From: Aquibium sp. ELW1220
Lineage (GTDB): Bacteria > Pseudomonadota > Alphaproteobacteria > Rhizobiales > Rhizobiaceae
Length of the DNA: 64,000 nt
NCBI RefSeq assembly: GCF_030398385.1
Contig: NZ_JAOAOQ010000002.1
Span: 71,162-135,161, forward strand
Direction: 5' to 3'
Position numbers and translations under genes: made by a program. Below the pieces are notes generated by a model that worked only from the letters and a program-made list of their open reading frames with translations, did no database searches and had not been told where the DNA came from. Shown in pieces: positions 36,679 through 44,987 of this stretch (position 1 is the stretch's first letter; every line of letters begins with the position of its first letter).

Positions 36679-37469
36679 CCCTCAAATCCCGCGTCATCCC
36701 CTGCCTCGACGTCAAGGACGGTCGGGTCGTCAAGGGCGTCAACTTCGTCGACCTGATCGATGCCGGCGATCCGGTCGAGGCCGCCCGCGCCTATGACGCG
36801 GCCGGTGCCGACGAGCTCTGCTTTCTCGACATCACCGCCTCGTCGGACAACCGCGAAACCATCTTCGACGTGGTGGCCCGTACGGCCGAGCAGTGCTTCA
36901 TGCCGCTGACCGTGGGCGGAGGAGTGCGCACGGTGGCGGACATCCGCAGGCTGCTGCTGGCCGGCGCCGACAAGGTGTCGATCAACACGGCGGCGGTGAA
37001 GAACCCCGACTTCGTCGCCGAGGCGGCCGACAAGTTCGGCAACCAGTGCATCGTCGTGGCGATCGATGCCAAGAAGGTGTCGCAGCAAGGCGAGACGGAC
37101 CGCTGGGAGATCTTCACCCATGGCGGCCGCACGCCGACCGGCATCGACGCGATCGACTTCGCCCGGCTGGTGGTCGACAAGGGAGCGGGAGAGATCCTGC
37201 TGACGTCGATGGACCGCGACGGCACCAAGGCTGGCTACGACCTGCCCGTCACCCGCGCCATCGCCGACGCGGTGCGTGTCCCGGTGATCGCATCGGGCGG
37301 CGTCGGCACGCTGGATCACCTGGTCGAAGGCATCCGCGACGGCCACGCGACCGCGGTGCTGGCGGCCTCGATCTTCCACTTCGGCACCTTCACGATCGCC
37401 GAGGCCAAGGCGCACATGGCGGCGGCGGGGCTCGCGATGCGACTCGACTCCGGCGTGCATCCGCACTAG
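36675..37469 (+). CDS. hisF: Imidazole glycerol phosphate synthase subunit HisF
   Basis: A 264-residue TIM-barrel cyclase. The N-terminal [19 protein letters not shown] holds the catalytic Asp; [14 protein letters not shown] holds the second Asp; [14 protein letters not shown] binds phosphate. With HisH it makes imidazole glycerol phosphate and AICAR. Its start overlaps the end of the Uma2 gene. Confidence 0.96.
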   Translation: MTLKSRVIPCLDVKDGRVVKGVNFVDLIDAGDPVEAARAYDAAGADELCFLDITASSDNRETIFDVVARTAEQCFMPLTVGGGVRTVADIRRLLLAGADKVSINTAAVKNPDFVAEAADKFGNQCIVVAIDAKKVSQQGETDRWEIFTHGGRTPTGIDAIDFARLVVDKGAGEILLTSMDRDGTKAGYDLPVTRAIADAVRVPVIASGGVGTLDHLVEGIRDGHATAVLAASIFHFGTFTIAEAKAHMAAAGLAMRLDSGVHPH

Positions 37470-37478
37470 ACGCCGCTC

Positions 37479-37802
37479 ATGAGCGATTTCACCCTCGACG
37501 ACCTCCAGCGGATCGTGGCCGAGCGCGCCCGGTCCGGCGATCCGGATTCCTGGACGGCGAAGCTCTTCGCCTCCGGCATGGACCGTGCCGCCAAGAAACT
37601 GGGCGAGGAGGCGGTCGAAACGGTCATTGCCGCCGTGCGAAAGGATGAGTCCGAACTCGTATCCGAAAGTGCGGATCTTCTGTATCACTGGCTGGTGGTG
37701 CTCGCGCTTGCAGACATCCCGCTGTCGCGGGTGATGGCCGAGCTGGAGCGACGGACCGCGCAGTCGGGCGTTGCGGAAAAGGCGTCCCGCGCGGGACGCT
37801 GA
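37479..37802 (+). CDS. hisE: Phosphoribosyl-ATP pyrophosphatase
   Basis: A 107-residue all-helical MazG-like pyrophosphohydrolase for the second step of histidine synthesis. [35 protein letters not shown] carries the metal-binding EExxE and ExxD pattern. It lies 9 bases after hisF. No HisI is present in the window. Confidence 0.94.
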   Translation: MSDFTLDDLQRIVAERARSGDPDSWTAKLFASGMDRAAKKLGEEAVETVIAAVRKDESELVSESADLLYHWLVVLALADIPLSRVMAELERRTAQSGVAEKASRAGR

Positions 37803-37811
37803 CGGAAACGG

Positions 37812-38798
37812 ATGGTGTCTTCCGGGACGAATACGGCGATGGACCAGCTTGCACCCGAAGTGAAGTATTCGCCCTACCGGGTCTTTTCGGCGGAGCGATG
37901 GGCGGAGTTCCGCGCCGACACCCCGCTCACGCTCGCCGAGGACGAGGTCCAGCGGCTGAGTTCGCTCAACGACCCGATCGACCTCGACGAGGTGCGGCGC
38001 ATCTACCTGTCGCTGTCGCGGCTGCTCTCGGCCCATGTCGAAGCCACGCAACTCCTGTTTCGCCAGCGCCAGGCCTTCTTCAACGCTTCGGAGACGAAGA
38101 AGACCCCCTTCATCATCGGCATTGCCGGATCGGTGGCGGTGGGCAAGTCGGCCACGGCCCGCATCCTGAAGGAACTGCTGGCGCGCTGGCCGTCGAGCCC
38201 CAAGGTCGATCTCGTGACGACCGACGGGTTCCTCTATCCCAACGAGGTGCTGCGTCGCGAGAACCTTATGGAGCGCAAGGGCTTTCCCGACAGCTACGAC
38301 GTCGGCGCCCTGCTGCGCTTCCTGTCGGCCATCAAGTCGGGCGAGCCAAACGTGCCGGCACCGCTCTATTCGCACTTCACTTATGACGTGCTGCCCGGCC
38401 AGTACACGGCCATCGACCGGCCGGACATCCTGATCTTCGAGGGCATCAATGTCCTGCAGACGCGGGACCTGCCGAAGGATGGTCGCGCGGTCCCCGTGGT
38501 GTCCGACTTCTTCGATTTCTCGATCTACATCGACGCCGACGAGACCCTGATCCACAAGTGGTACATCAACCGCTTCATGCGGCTGCGGGAAACGGCCTTC
38601 CGCAATCCGGACTCCTTCTTCCACCGCTATTCGACCCTCTCGGAGGATTCGGCACGCGCCATCGCCGAGGGGCTGTGGACCAACATCAACCTGAAGAACC
38701 TGCGCGAGAACATCCTGCCGACCCGCCCGCGCGCCGACCTGATCCTGCGCAAGGGCACGAACCACCGCGTCGAGGAAGTGGCGCTGCGCCGGCTCTGA
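37812..38798 (+). CDS. coaA: Pantothenate kinase (type I)
   Basis: A 328-residue CoaA that phosphorylates pantothenate, the first and regulated step of CoA synthesis. Walker A is [31 protein letters not shown] and [10 protein letters not shown] follow; [14 protein letters not shown] is typical of type I enzymes. An ATG at 37839 (MDQLAPE) is an alternative start. It is 9 bases after hisE, at the end of the his operon, a conserved rhizobial arrangement. Confidence 0.95.
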   Translation: MVSSGTNTAMDQLAPEVKYSPYRVFSAERWAEFRADTPLTLAEDEVQRLSSLNDPIDLDEVRRIYLSLSRLLSAHVEATQLLFRQRQAFFNASETKKTPFIIGIAGSVAVGKSATARILKELLARWPSSPKVDLVTTDGFLYPNEVLRRENLMERKGFPDSYDVGALLRFLSAIKSGEPNVPAPLYSHFTYDVLPGQYTAIDRPDILIFEGINVLQTRDLPKDGRAVPVVSDFFDFSIYIDADETLIHKWYINRFMRLRETAFRNPDSFFHRYSTLSEDSARAIAEGLWTNINLKNLRENILPTRPRADLILRKGTNHRVEEVALRRL

Positions 38799-38841
38799 GG
38801 GGCTCCTCCGGGGGGGTGTCTTCGCAAGGCATGCGCCGACG

Positions 38842-38869
38842 CCCTCCGGCCGCGGGTTCGCGGGGAGGG
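38842..38869 (+). terminator. Hairpin after coaA
   Basis: CCCTCC (38842-38847) pairs with GGAGGG (38864-38869), and inside it CCGCG (38850-38854) pairs with CGCGG (38859-38863) around a GGTT loop. It lies 44 bases after the coaA stop. There is no U-run, so the terminator call is moderate. Confidence 0.45.
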
Positions 38870-38919
38870 TCGCTGAGGCAAGTCGGGAGTGGGGCTCGCG
38901 GCGGCCGCGATGGCAATCG

Positions 38920-39321
38920 CTACGACGTATCGGATGCGCGCGGCGTCATCGCCCGACAACCGGATGCGGATCCGGGCACGCCTGATTGCTGCAAGGAACT
39001 GGCCTGGCGGGCGATGTCGCAGGTGGCAAAGCGCGCCCGGCGCCTCGCCAGCGCCAGATAGGCCCGCAGCATCCGCGCCAGCATCCGGAAGTCGGCGGCG
39101 AGCCGCGCGGCGCGATCACCGGAGCGCGAGGTCGCGAGCAGGGCAGGCGCGCCGGCCGGCAGGCCGATGAGATAGTTCCGCGCAACCGACTCGGCGTGCG
39201 CCAGGCCGGCGAGCACGGGGAGCGCGATGGCGAGCGGCCGGCTGGCGGCGCGGTCGGCGAGACCGGCGAAAAGGACGAGCAGCGCCAGGATGTCTTCCAG
39301 CACCTCCTCCCTCCAGCTCAT
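38920..39321 (-). CDS. Hypothetical protein with hydrophobic core
   Basis: A possible 133-residue protein from the ATG at 39321 (MSWREEVLEDILALLVLFAGLADR). Hydrophobic stretches (about residues 11-23 and 29-43) are followed by an Ala/Arg-rich helical region with AADFRMLARMLRAYLALARRRAR. I recognise no family. The gene-like start region and codon pattern support it, but the C-terminal third is biased and could be out of frame. It is convergent with coaA and is followed upstream by a palindromic repeat. Confidence 0.5.
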   Translation of the reverse strand: MSWREEVLEDILALLVLFAGLADRAASRPLAIALPVLAGLAHAESVARNYLIGLPAGAPALLATSRSGDRAARLAADFRMLARMLRAYLALARRRARFATCDIARQASSLQQSGVPGSASGCRAMTPRASDTS

Positions 39322-39446
39322 GGTCCTCGTCCTCCGTTGGTCTCGGGCACAGTATCTGACCGACGTCGGGGGGTGTGGATAGATTTTCGGCAAGCGGTTG
39401 ATTTGGATAAGGTCGGACGTCGTATCGCCGACCCGAACAGCCGAGA

Positions 39447-39538
39447 GAAATGCGGGGACAGTTTACTTAATTCGGGTGATCCCGCAGCGCCGACCGACAG
39501 GCTGAGATCCCGAATTAAGTAAACTGTCCCCGTATTTC
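39447..39538. repeat. Palindromic element with 30-base arms (REP/RAYT-like), overlapping alkB 3' end
   Basis: Arms at 39447-39476 and 39509-39538 are inverted repeats with one mismatch; the inner 23 bases (39454-39476 and 39509-39531) match perfectly. The spacer is 32 bases. Each arm carries GGGGACAGTTTACTTAATTC. Similar GGGGACAGT..ACTTA sequences accompany REP-associated tyrosine transposases in other bacteria; no transposase is here, so this would be a non-autonomous copy. The right arm supplies the last codons and the stop of alkB. It could also fold into a terminator-like hairpin. Confidence 0.75.
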
Positions 39539-40159
39539 CCGCATCTCCGGCCGCGTCACCCGGCGCAGCGTCAGGTTGATGCGGCCGCCGCTCTTCAGCA
39601 GCGCCGACGTCGAGGGATAGATCCGGTCGACGCCGTGGAAGGCGAGGCGACCTTCGCCGCCGAGGACGACGACGTCGCCGCTTTCGAGACGGATCGATGT
39701 GGTGCGTCCGCCGCGGGTCGTCTCGCCGACCCGGAACAGGCAGGAATCGCCGAGCGAGATCGAGACCACGGGCGCGGTCAGGTCCTGCTCGTCGCGGTCC
39801 TGGTGCAGGCCCATCTTCGCATCGTCGGTGTAGAAATTGACGAGGCAGGCTTCCGGCGGGGTCGGATGGCCGGAGACCGCGTTCCAGAGGTCGATCAGCC
39901 GCGGCGGGATCGCCGGCCAGGGTGCGCCGGTGACGGGATGCGTGGCCTGGTAGCGATAGCCGCGGTCGCGATCGGTGACCCAGCCGAGCACGCCGCAATT
40001 GGTCATGCGCACGCTCATCGGCTTGCCGGTGCGCGGCATCTCGGGCCGGTAGAGCGGGGCGGCCGCGACCACCGCGCGGATCTCCTCGACCAGCGCGCGC
40101 TGCGCCTCGACGTCGAGATGGCCGGGAATGTGCTTCACGCCGCGCGGCAGGACGATCAT
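39515..40159 (-). CDS. alkB: Alpha-ketoglutarate-dependent DNA dioxygenase AlkB
   Basis: A 214-residue Fe(II)/2-oxoglutarate dioxygenase that reverses 1-methyladenine and 3-methylcytosine damage. Iron ligands are His119 and Asp121 (GLHQDRDEQ) and His175 (LAFHGVDR). The 2OG-binding arginines are in INLTLRRVTRP. CLVNFYTDDAKMG precedes the metal site. The last eight or so residues (ending REIRGQFT) and the TAA come from the palindromic element at 39447-39538, beyond the usual family end near RRVTR. Confidence 0.93.
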   Translation of the reverse strand: MIVLPRGVKHIPGHLDVEAQRALVEEIRAVVAAAPLYRPEMPRTGKPMSVRMTNCGVLGWVTDRDRGYRYQATHPVTGAPWPAIPPRLIDLWNAVSGHPTPPEACLVNFYTDDAKMGLHQDRDEQDLTAPVVSISLGDSCLFRVGETTRGGRTTSIRLESGDVVVLGGEGRLAFHGVDRIYPSTSALLKSGGRINLTLRRVTRPEMREIRGQFT

Positions 40160-40179
40160 GGGTGTACTTCCGGCCTTCC

Positions 40180-40476
40180 TCAGTCTTGGTCAAGCCAGTG
40201 CTGGGGATCCCGCATGCCATGGACGATTGCGATGACATCGAGGCCGTCCCGCGAAGGCTCATAGATCACGATGTATCGGCCCGCGACCAGAAGTCGAGCT
40301 TCGGAGCCGAGTTCGGGCCGGGCCACGCCCATGGAAGGTTGCGTGGCTGCGAGTTCCAACTCTTCGATGATGCGGAGTATCAGACGGTCTGCCGCCGTCA
40401 CGCTGTCCATGGCGATGGTGCGCCAGATATCCCCAAGGTCCCGTTCTGCCCTTGGAGAATAGCGGATGCTACCCAC
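40180..40476 (-). CDS. parE: ParE/RelE-family toxin
   Basis: A 98-residue toxin of the RelE/ParE fold: IRYSPRAERDLGDIWRTIA at the N-terminus and YIVIYEPSRDGLDVIAIVHGMRD at the C-terminus are family patterns. ParE toxins inhibit DNA gyrase; RelE toxins cleave mRNA; ParE is favoured by the ParD-like partner. The start is the GTG at 40476, which overlaps the antitoxin by 8 bases. It ends 20 bases before alkB begins. Confidence 0.85.
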   Translation of the reverse strand: MGSIRYSPRAERDLGDIWRTIAMDSVTAADRLILRIIEELELAATQPSMGVARPELGSEARLLVAGRYIVIYEPSRDGLDVIAIVHGMRDPQHWLDQD

Positions 40477-40747
40477 GATTGAGGAACTGCGCCTTGAGAT
40501 CACCAAGGAAGCCGTCGGGGTCGATCTCGCGGGGCGTGCCGCTCTGCTTGCCTTCGATGTAGGCCTGCTTCAACCGGGCCAGGTCGTCCGCGCGTCCGCG
40601 TTCCCGCAACTCCCAGAGCTGCAGGGCATCCTGGACCACGTCGTCGTCCGAAGCATATGCGCCGGATTCTACAGCGTTGCGCACGCGCTCATCCTGTTCG
40701 GGCGAGAGCGAAATCGTGACCATCCGGCTCGTACGAGGCTTTGACAT
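40469..40747 (-). CDS. parD: ParD-family antitoxin
   Basis: A 92-residue antitoxin. The N-terminal ribbon-helix-helix contains MVTISLSPEQDERVRNAVESGAYASDDDVVQDALQLWE. The C-terminal half is acidic and helical and should wrap the toxin. It normally represses its own promoter with ParE. It lies upstream of the toxin, the usual antitoxin-first order. Confidence 0.88.
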   Translation of the reverse strand: MSKPRTSRMVTISLSPEQDERVRNAVESGAYASDDDVVQDALQLWELRERGRADDLARLKQAYIEGKQSGTPREIDPDGFLGDLKAQFLNRG

Positions 40748-40826
40748 GATCCGACAATAGCATGTCGGACGGCCCTGGACAAAGAGGGCCGCCCGTGGAG
40801 GATGGCGTCGAACCGGTCGGCCGGGC

Positions 40827-41960
40827 CTATTTGTCGACGCCGCCCCAGATCGCCTCGGCGGTCTTCACCACCAGCTCGAGCTTGCGCTTCTGGTCGTCGG
40901 CGGTGATCTTGTTGCCTTCCTCGGTCGAGGCGAAGCCGCATTGCGGGGCGATGCCGAGCTGGTCGAGATCGGCGTACTTCGATGCCGCGTCGAACTTGCG
41001 CTTCAGGTCCTCGATGGTTTCGAGGTCGCCCGTCTTCGTGGTGATGAAGCCCGGCAGGACGCGCTTGTTGCCCTTCGGCAGCAGACGCAGCGGCTCCAGC
41101 CCGCCGGCGCGCTCGCTGTCGTACTCCATGAAGTAGATGTCGACGCCCGTCTTGTTGAAGATCGCGTCGGCGGCCGGGTCGTAGGCGCCTTCGGCGGCAT
41201 AGGTCGAGACGAAGTTGCCGCGGCACATGTGCATGCCGATGACCATGTCGGCCGGCCGGTCCTTGATCGCCTCGTGCATCATCCAGGCGTAGCGGTCGAT
41301 CAGCCAGTCGGGATCCATGCCCTCGGCCTGCTTGGCCGCCCGGTGCTTGGGATCGCAGAGATAGGCGAAGAAGATGTCGTCCATCTGCAGGTAGCGGCAG
41401 CCGGCGTCGTAGAAGGCCTGCACCGCCTTGGCGTAGGTCGCGGCGAGGTCGGCAAACAGCGCCTCCGGATCGTCCTGGTATTCCTTCGGCCGGATGTCGG
41501 CCTTGGCGGTGCGGAAATGGCAGCAGCTCGGGCCGGGGATCGATATTTTCGGCGTCGCCTTCGTGTTGGCGGCGACGAACCGGAAATGCTCGATCATCGG
41601 ATGGTCGGACGGAAAATCGAGCTTGCCTGTGATGGTGGGGAAGATCGGCCGCAGCTTGACGCCGTGGAACTGCACGCCCTCGTCGCGCTGCTCGAGGTCG
41701 AGGCCGGTGAGGTCGCCCATGAAGTCGTAGTGCCAGAAGGAGCGCCGGATCTCGCCATCGGTGATCGCGGGGATTCCGACGTCTTCCTGCAGCTTGATGA
41801 CGTGGCGGATCGCCTCGTCCTCGACCGCCTTGAGTTCGGCGGCGTCGATGGACTTGTCGTCGAAGAACTTCCGGCGTGCTGCCTTGACCGAATCCGGCCT
41901 GAGGAGGCTGCCGACGTGATCGGCGCGGTAGGGCGGCTTGGGGGCTGTGGCTGACGACAC
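40827..41960 (-). CDS. MetE C-terminal-domain-type methyltransferase (core-MetE-like)
   Basis: A 377-residue protein that corresponds only to the catalytic barrel of cobalamin-independent methionine synthase; the N-terminal folate-binding domain of full MetE (about 750 residues) is absent. The zinc ligands seen in MetE are conserved: His244 and Cys246 (MHMCRGN), Glu279 (FMEYDS) and Cys341 (APQCGFAS). ADHVGSLLRP at the N-terminus is typical of this group. Core-MetE proteins can use methylcobalamin as methyl donor in some bacteria; in others the substrate is unknown. It stands alone, divergent from the TRAP binding-protein gene. Confidence 0.85.
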   Translation of the reverse strand: MSSATAPKPPYRADHVGSLLRPDSVKAARRKFFDDKSIDAAELKAVEDEAIRHVIKLQEDVGIPAITDGEIRRSFWHYDFMGDLTGLDLEQRDEGVQFHGVKLRPIFPTITGKLDFPSDHPMIEHFRFVAANTKATPKISIPGPSCCHFRTAKADIRPKEYQDDPEALFADLAATYAKAVQAFYDAGCRYLQMDDIFFAYLCDPKHRAAKQAEGMDPDWLIDRYAWMMHEAIKDRPADMVIGMHMCRGNFVSTYAAEGAYDPAADAIFNKTGVDIYFMEYDSERAGGLEPLRLLPKGNKRVLPGFITTKTGDLETIEDLKRKFDAASKYADLDQLGIAPQCGFASTEEGNKITADDQKRKLELVVKTAEAIWGGVDK

Positions 41961-42152
41961 GGTTCATCTCCCTTCAGGATTGATCTCGCGTGCGGCTTAC
42001 GCCACTTGGCGCGCGGCTGTCGAGGCCCCGGATCGGGCGGCCGAAGCGTTCTTTACCATCGGGCGTATCGGTGATCACTTCCGCACAACCGCCCACTTTT
42101 CATCGAAAAGGTTTTACCTTATAACAAAGGGATACCAAAGGGAGGTGCTTCA

Positions 42153-43184
42153 ATGAACATGCTGAAATGCTCCATCGCCGCGGCCCTCGCGCTCGGCGCC
42201 ATGACGGTCTCCGGCTTCGCGCAGGACGTCTCGCTGCGCCTGCACCAGATGCTGCCGCCGCAGGCCACGATCCCGGCCAAGGCGCTCAAGCCCTGGGCCG
42301 AGAAGGTCATGAAGGAATCGGGCGGTCGCATCAAGATCGACCAGTTCGACGCCATGGCGCTGGGCGGCAAGCCGCCGGAGCTGTACGACCAGGCGAAGGA
42401 CGGCGCGGTCGACATCATCTGGACCGTCATCGGCTACACGCCCGGCCGCTTCCCGACCACGGAAGCCTTCGAGCTTCCCTTCATGATGACGACGGGCGAG
42501 GCCACGTCGAAGGCGCTGCAGGAATATTGCGAGAAGCACTGCATGGACGAGTTCGCCGACGTGAAGGTGATCGCCTGGCACGCGCACGGCCCCGGCCTGA
42601 TCCATTCGAAGAACCCCGTCAACAAGCTCGAGGACATGAACGGCCTCAAGATCCGCGGCGGTTCGCGCACCATCAACCTGATGCTCGAGAAGCTGGGTTC
42701 CACCCCGGTCGGCATGCCCGTTCCGGCCGTGTCGGAAGCACTGTCCAAGGGTGTGATCGACGCGACCACCATCCCGTGGGAGGTGACGCCGTCGCTCAAG
42801 GTTTCGGAACTGGTGAAGAACCACACCACCTTCTCCGGCAAGAACGGCCTCTACACCCAGACCTTCGTGGTGGCGATGAACAAGTCGGCCTATGACGCGC
42901 TGCCGGACGACCTGAAGAAGGTCATCGACGACAATTCGGGCATCGAGACCGCTGCCTTCTTCGGCCGCGTGATGGACGAGGGCGACGTCGCCGGCAAGTC
43001 GATCGCCGAGAAGCTCGGCAACAACATCATCGTGCTCGACGATGCCGAGACCCAGCGCTGGAAGGACACCGCCACGCCGCTGATCGAGGCCTGGGAAGCC
43101 GAGATGACGGGCAAGGGCAAGGACGGCAAGGCTCTCGTCGAGGAGGCCAAGGCGCTCGTGGAGAAGCATTCGACCGGCATGTGA
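42153..43184 (+). CDS. TRAP transporter solute-binding protein (DctP family), orphan
   Basis: A 343-residue periplasmic binding protein. The signal peptide is MNMLKCSIAAALALGAMTVSGFA, cleaved before QDVSLRLHQ. Family segments include KALKPWAEKVMKESGGRIKI and LKIRGGSRTINLMLEKLGSTPVGMPV, the latter with the Arg that normally binds a carboxylate. No dctQ or dctM membrane genes lie nearby, so partners are elsewhere. GGGAGG lies about 8 bases before the ATG. It ends in a strong hairpin terminator. Confidence 0.9.
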   Translation: MNMLKCSIAAALALGAMTVSGFAQDVSLRLHQMLPPQATIPAKALKPWAEKVMKESGGRIKIDQFDAMALGGKPPELYDQAKDGAVDIIWTVIGYTPGRFPTTEAFELPFMMTTGEATSKALQEYCEKHCMDEFADVKVIAWHAHGPGLIHSKNPVNKLEDMNGLKIRGGSRTINLMLEKLGSTPVGMPVPAVSEALSKGVIDATTIPWEVTPSLKVSELVKNHTTFSGKNGLYTQTFVVAMNKSAYDALPDDLKKVIDDNSGIETAAFFGRVMDEGDVAGKSIAEKLGNNIIVLDDAETQRWKDTATPLIEAWEAEMTGKGKDGKALVEEAKALVEKHSTGM

Positions 43185-43210
43185 TCCGCCGTCGGACGCT
43201 GCGAACTTCG

Positions 43211-43236
43211 AACGGCCGCGGGCAACCGCGGCCGTT
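43211..43236 (+). terminator. Strong hairpin after TRAP binding-protein gene
   Basis: AACGGCCGCGG (43211-43221) and CCGCGGCCGTT (43226-43236) form a perfect 11-bp stem with a GCAA tetraloop, 27 bases after the stop, followed by a short T-containing tail. This is the best intrinsic-terminator candidate in the window. Confidence 0.75.
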
Positions 43237-43308
43237 TCGCATTTCCGGCTCTTCAAGCCGGCGCTGCGGCGCGGTATCCTGCCGGGTGCGGCAGGAGGAG
43301 GCCCCACC

Positions 43309-43929
43309 ATGTCCGAACTCGCGCATCTCGTGGCGACCATGTTCCGCAAGGCTGCGGGCCGAAGCCGCTTCATCGTCGCGATCGCCGGCCCGCCTGGAGC
43401 GGGCAAGTCGACGCTGGCCGAAAAGCTGCTGCCGCTCTTCCCGGAGGGAACTGCCGCCATCGTGCCGATGGACGGATTCCACTACGACAACGCCGTCCTC
43501 GACCGGCGCGGCCTGCTGCCGCGCAAGGGCGCACCGGAGACCTTCGATGTCGCCGGACTGACCGCGGCTCTGCAGCGCGTCCGTGCCGGCGACGAGGACG
43601 TCGCCGTGCCGCTGTTCGATCGCGCGGCCGATCTCGCGCGGGCAGGCGCGGCCATCGTGCCGCGCGACGTCCGCTTCGTGCTGGTGGAGGGCAACTACCT
43701 CCTGTCCGACGAGGCGCCATGGAACGGTCTCGCGCCGCTCTTCGACTTCGCGGTGTTCCTCGACGTCGCCGAACCCGAGCTGGAGCGTCGCCTTGTCGAG
43801 CGCTGGCGGCAGCACGGACATTCGCCCGAGGATGCGATCGCGCGCGCATTTTCCAACGATATCCCAAATGCGCGTCGCGTTCTGGCGCGCCGCCGCCCCG
43901 CCGATGTGGAATGGGGAGGGGACCTATAG
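43309..43929 (+). CDS. P-loop nucleoside/sugar kinase-like protein
   Basis: A 206-residue kinase of the uridine kinase/pantothenate kinase-like superfamily (YggC/FrcK-like). Walker A is GPPGAGKST (residues 27-35), followed by IVPMDGFHYDNAVLDRRGLLPRKGAPETFD and VLVEGNYLL, typical of this group. The substrate is unknown; FrcK homologues are linked to fructose uptake. It lies 57 bases before the dehydrogenase gene on the same strand. Confidence 0.8.
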   Translation: MSELAHLVATMFRKAAGRSRFIVAIAGPPGAGKSTLAEKLLPLFPEGTAAIVPMDGFHYDNAVLDRRGLLPRKGAPETFDVAGLTAALQRVRAGDEDVAVPLFDRAADLARAGAAIVPRDVRFVLVEGNYLLSDEAPWNGLAPLFDFAVFLDVAEPELERRLVERWRQHGHSPEDAIARAFSNDIPNARRVLARRRPADVEWGGDL

Positions 43930-43986
43930 GGCTCCGGGGTGCCCGGGGCCATCGTACCAGAGCTGCAAACAGGCGGGGAAAAACAC

Positions 43987-44949
43987 ATGAAACTGGGCTT
44001 CATCGGCCTCGGCAATGTCGGCGGAAAGCTTGCGGGCTCGCTGCTGCGCAACGGCTTCGACCTGACCGTGCGCGACCTCGACCGCAAGGCGGGCGAACGG
44101 TTCCTGGCTGCGGGTGCTGCGTGGGGCGACAGCCCGCGCGCGATGGCGCAGAGCTGCGACATGGTCATCACCTGCCTGCCGTCGCCGGCCGCCTCCGCGG
44201 CGGTGGTCGAGGGCGAGGACGGCATACTCGCCGGCCTGAGCGCGGGCAAGATCTGGTCGGAGATGTCGACGACGGACGCGGCCGAGATCACGCGGCTGGC
44301 GGCCAGGGTGGAGGCGCTCGGCGCCTTTGCGGTCGACTGCCCGGTCTCCGGCGGCGTGCATCGCGCCGCGACCGGCAACATCTCGATCTTCGCCGGCTGC
44401 GACCGTGCCGTCTTCGAGCGCGTGCTGCCAGTGCTGAGGGTGCTCGGCCGCCGCGTGCTGCACACCGGGCCGATCGGCACCGCCTCGACGCTGAAGGTGA
44501 TGACCAACTATCTCGCCACAGCCAACCTGCTCACGCTCTGCGAGGCGCTGGTGACCATGAAGGCCGCCGGCATGGACCTCGCGACCACCTACGAGGCGAT
44601 CAAGATCTCGTCGGGCACCTCCTTCGTGCACGAGACCGAGAGCCAGCTGATCCTGTCCGGCTCGCGCGACGTCGACTTCTCGATGGACCTCGTGATGAAG
44701 GACATCGGCCTGTTCCAGACCATCGCCGAACGCAGCGGCGTGCCGCTGGAAATCTCGCCGCTGATGATCGACATCTTCCGCGACGGCCAGCGCCGCTATG
44801 GCCAGCGCGCCAATTCCGACGACATCATCCGCCGGCTCGAGGAGGCGACCGGCCTGTCGATCCTGGCGCCGGGATTCCCGCAGGAACTGGTCGACGACGA
44901 GCCGGAAGAGCCGGGCTACGAGGTGGTGCCGCCCGGGCGGCAGGGGTGA
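43987..44949 (+). CDS. NAD(P)-dependent beta-hydroxyacid dehydrogenase (3-hydroxyisobutyrate dehydrogenase-like)
   Basis: A 320-residue protein. The N-terminal Rossmann loop is FIGLGNVGGKLAG; the substrate-binding DCPVSGGVHRAATGN and the catalytic Lys in STLKVMTNYL are present. These are the marks of the 3-hydroxyisobutyrate/tartronate semialdehyde/6-phosphogluconate dehydrogenase family; the exact hydroxyacid is unclear. The start at 43987 (MKLGFIG) has GGGGAA 6-11 bases upstream. The C-terminus is ~20 residues longer than usual and acidic. Confidence 0.84.
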   Translation: MKLGFIGLGNVGGKLAGSLLRNGFDLTVRDLDRKAGERFLAAGAAWGDSPRAMAQSCDMVITCLPSPAASAAVVEGEDGILAGLSAGKIWSEMSTTDAAEITRLAARVEALGAFAVDCPVSGGVHRAATGNISIFAGCDRAVFERVLPVLRVLGRRVLHTGPIGTASTLKVMTNYLATANLLTLCEALVTMKAAGMDLATTYEAIKISSGTSFVHETESQLILSGSRDVDFSMDLVMKDIGLFQTIAERSGVPLEISPLMIDIFRDGQRRYGQRANSDDIIRRLEEATGLSILAPGFPQELVDDEPEEPGYEVVPPGRQG

Positions 44950-44987
44950 GTTAGCCGGCTAACCGGCTCCTGCCGTCGGGCGTCGCC

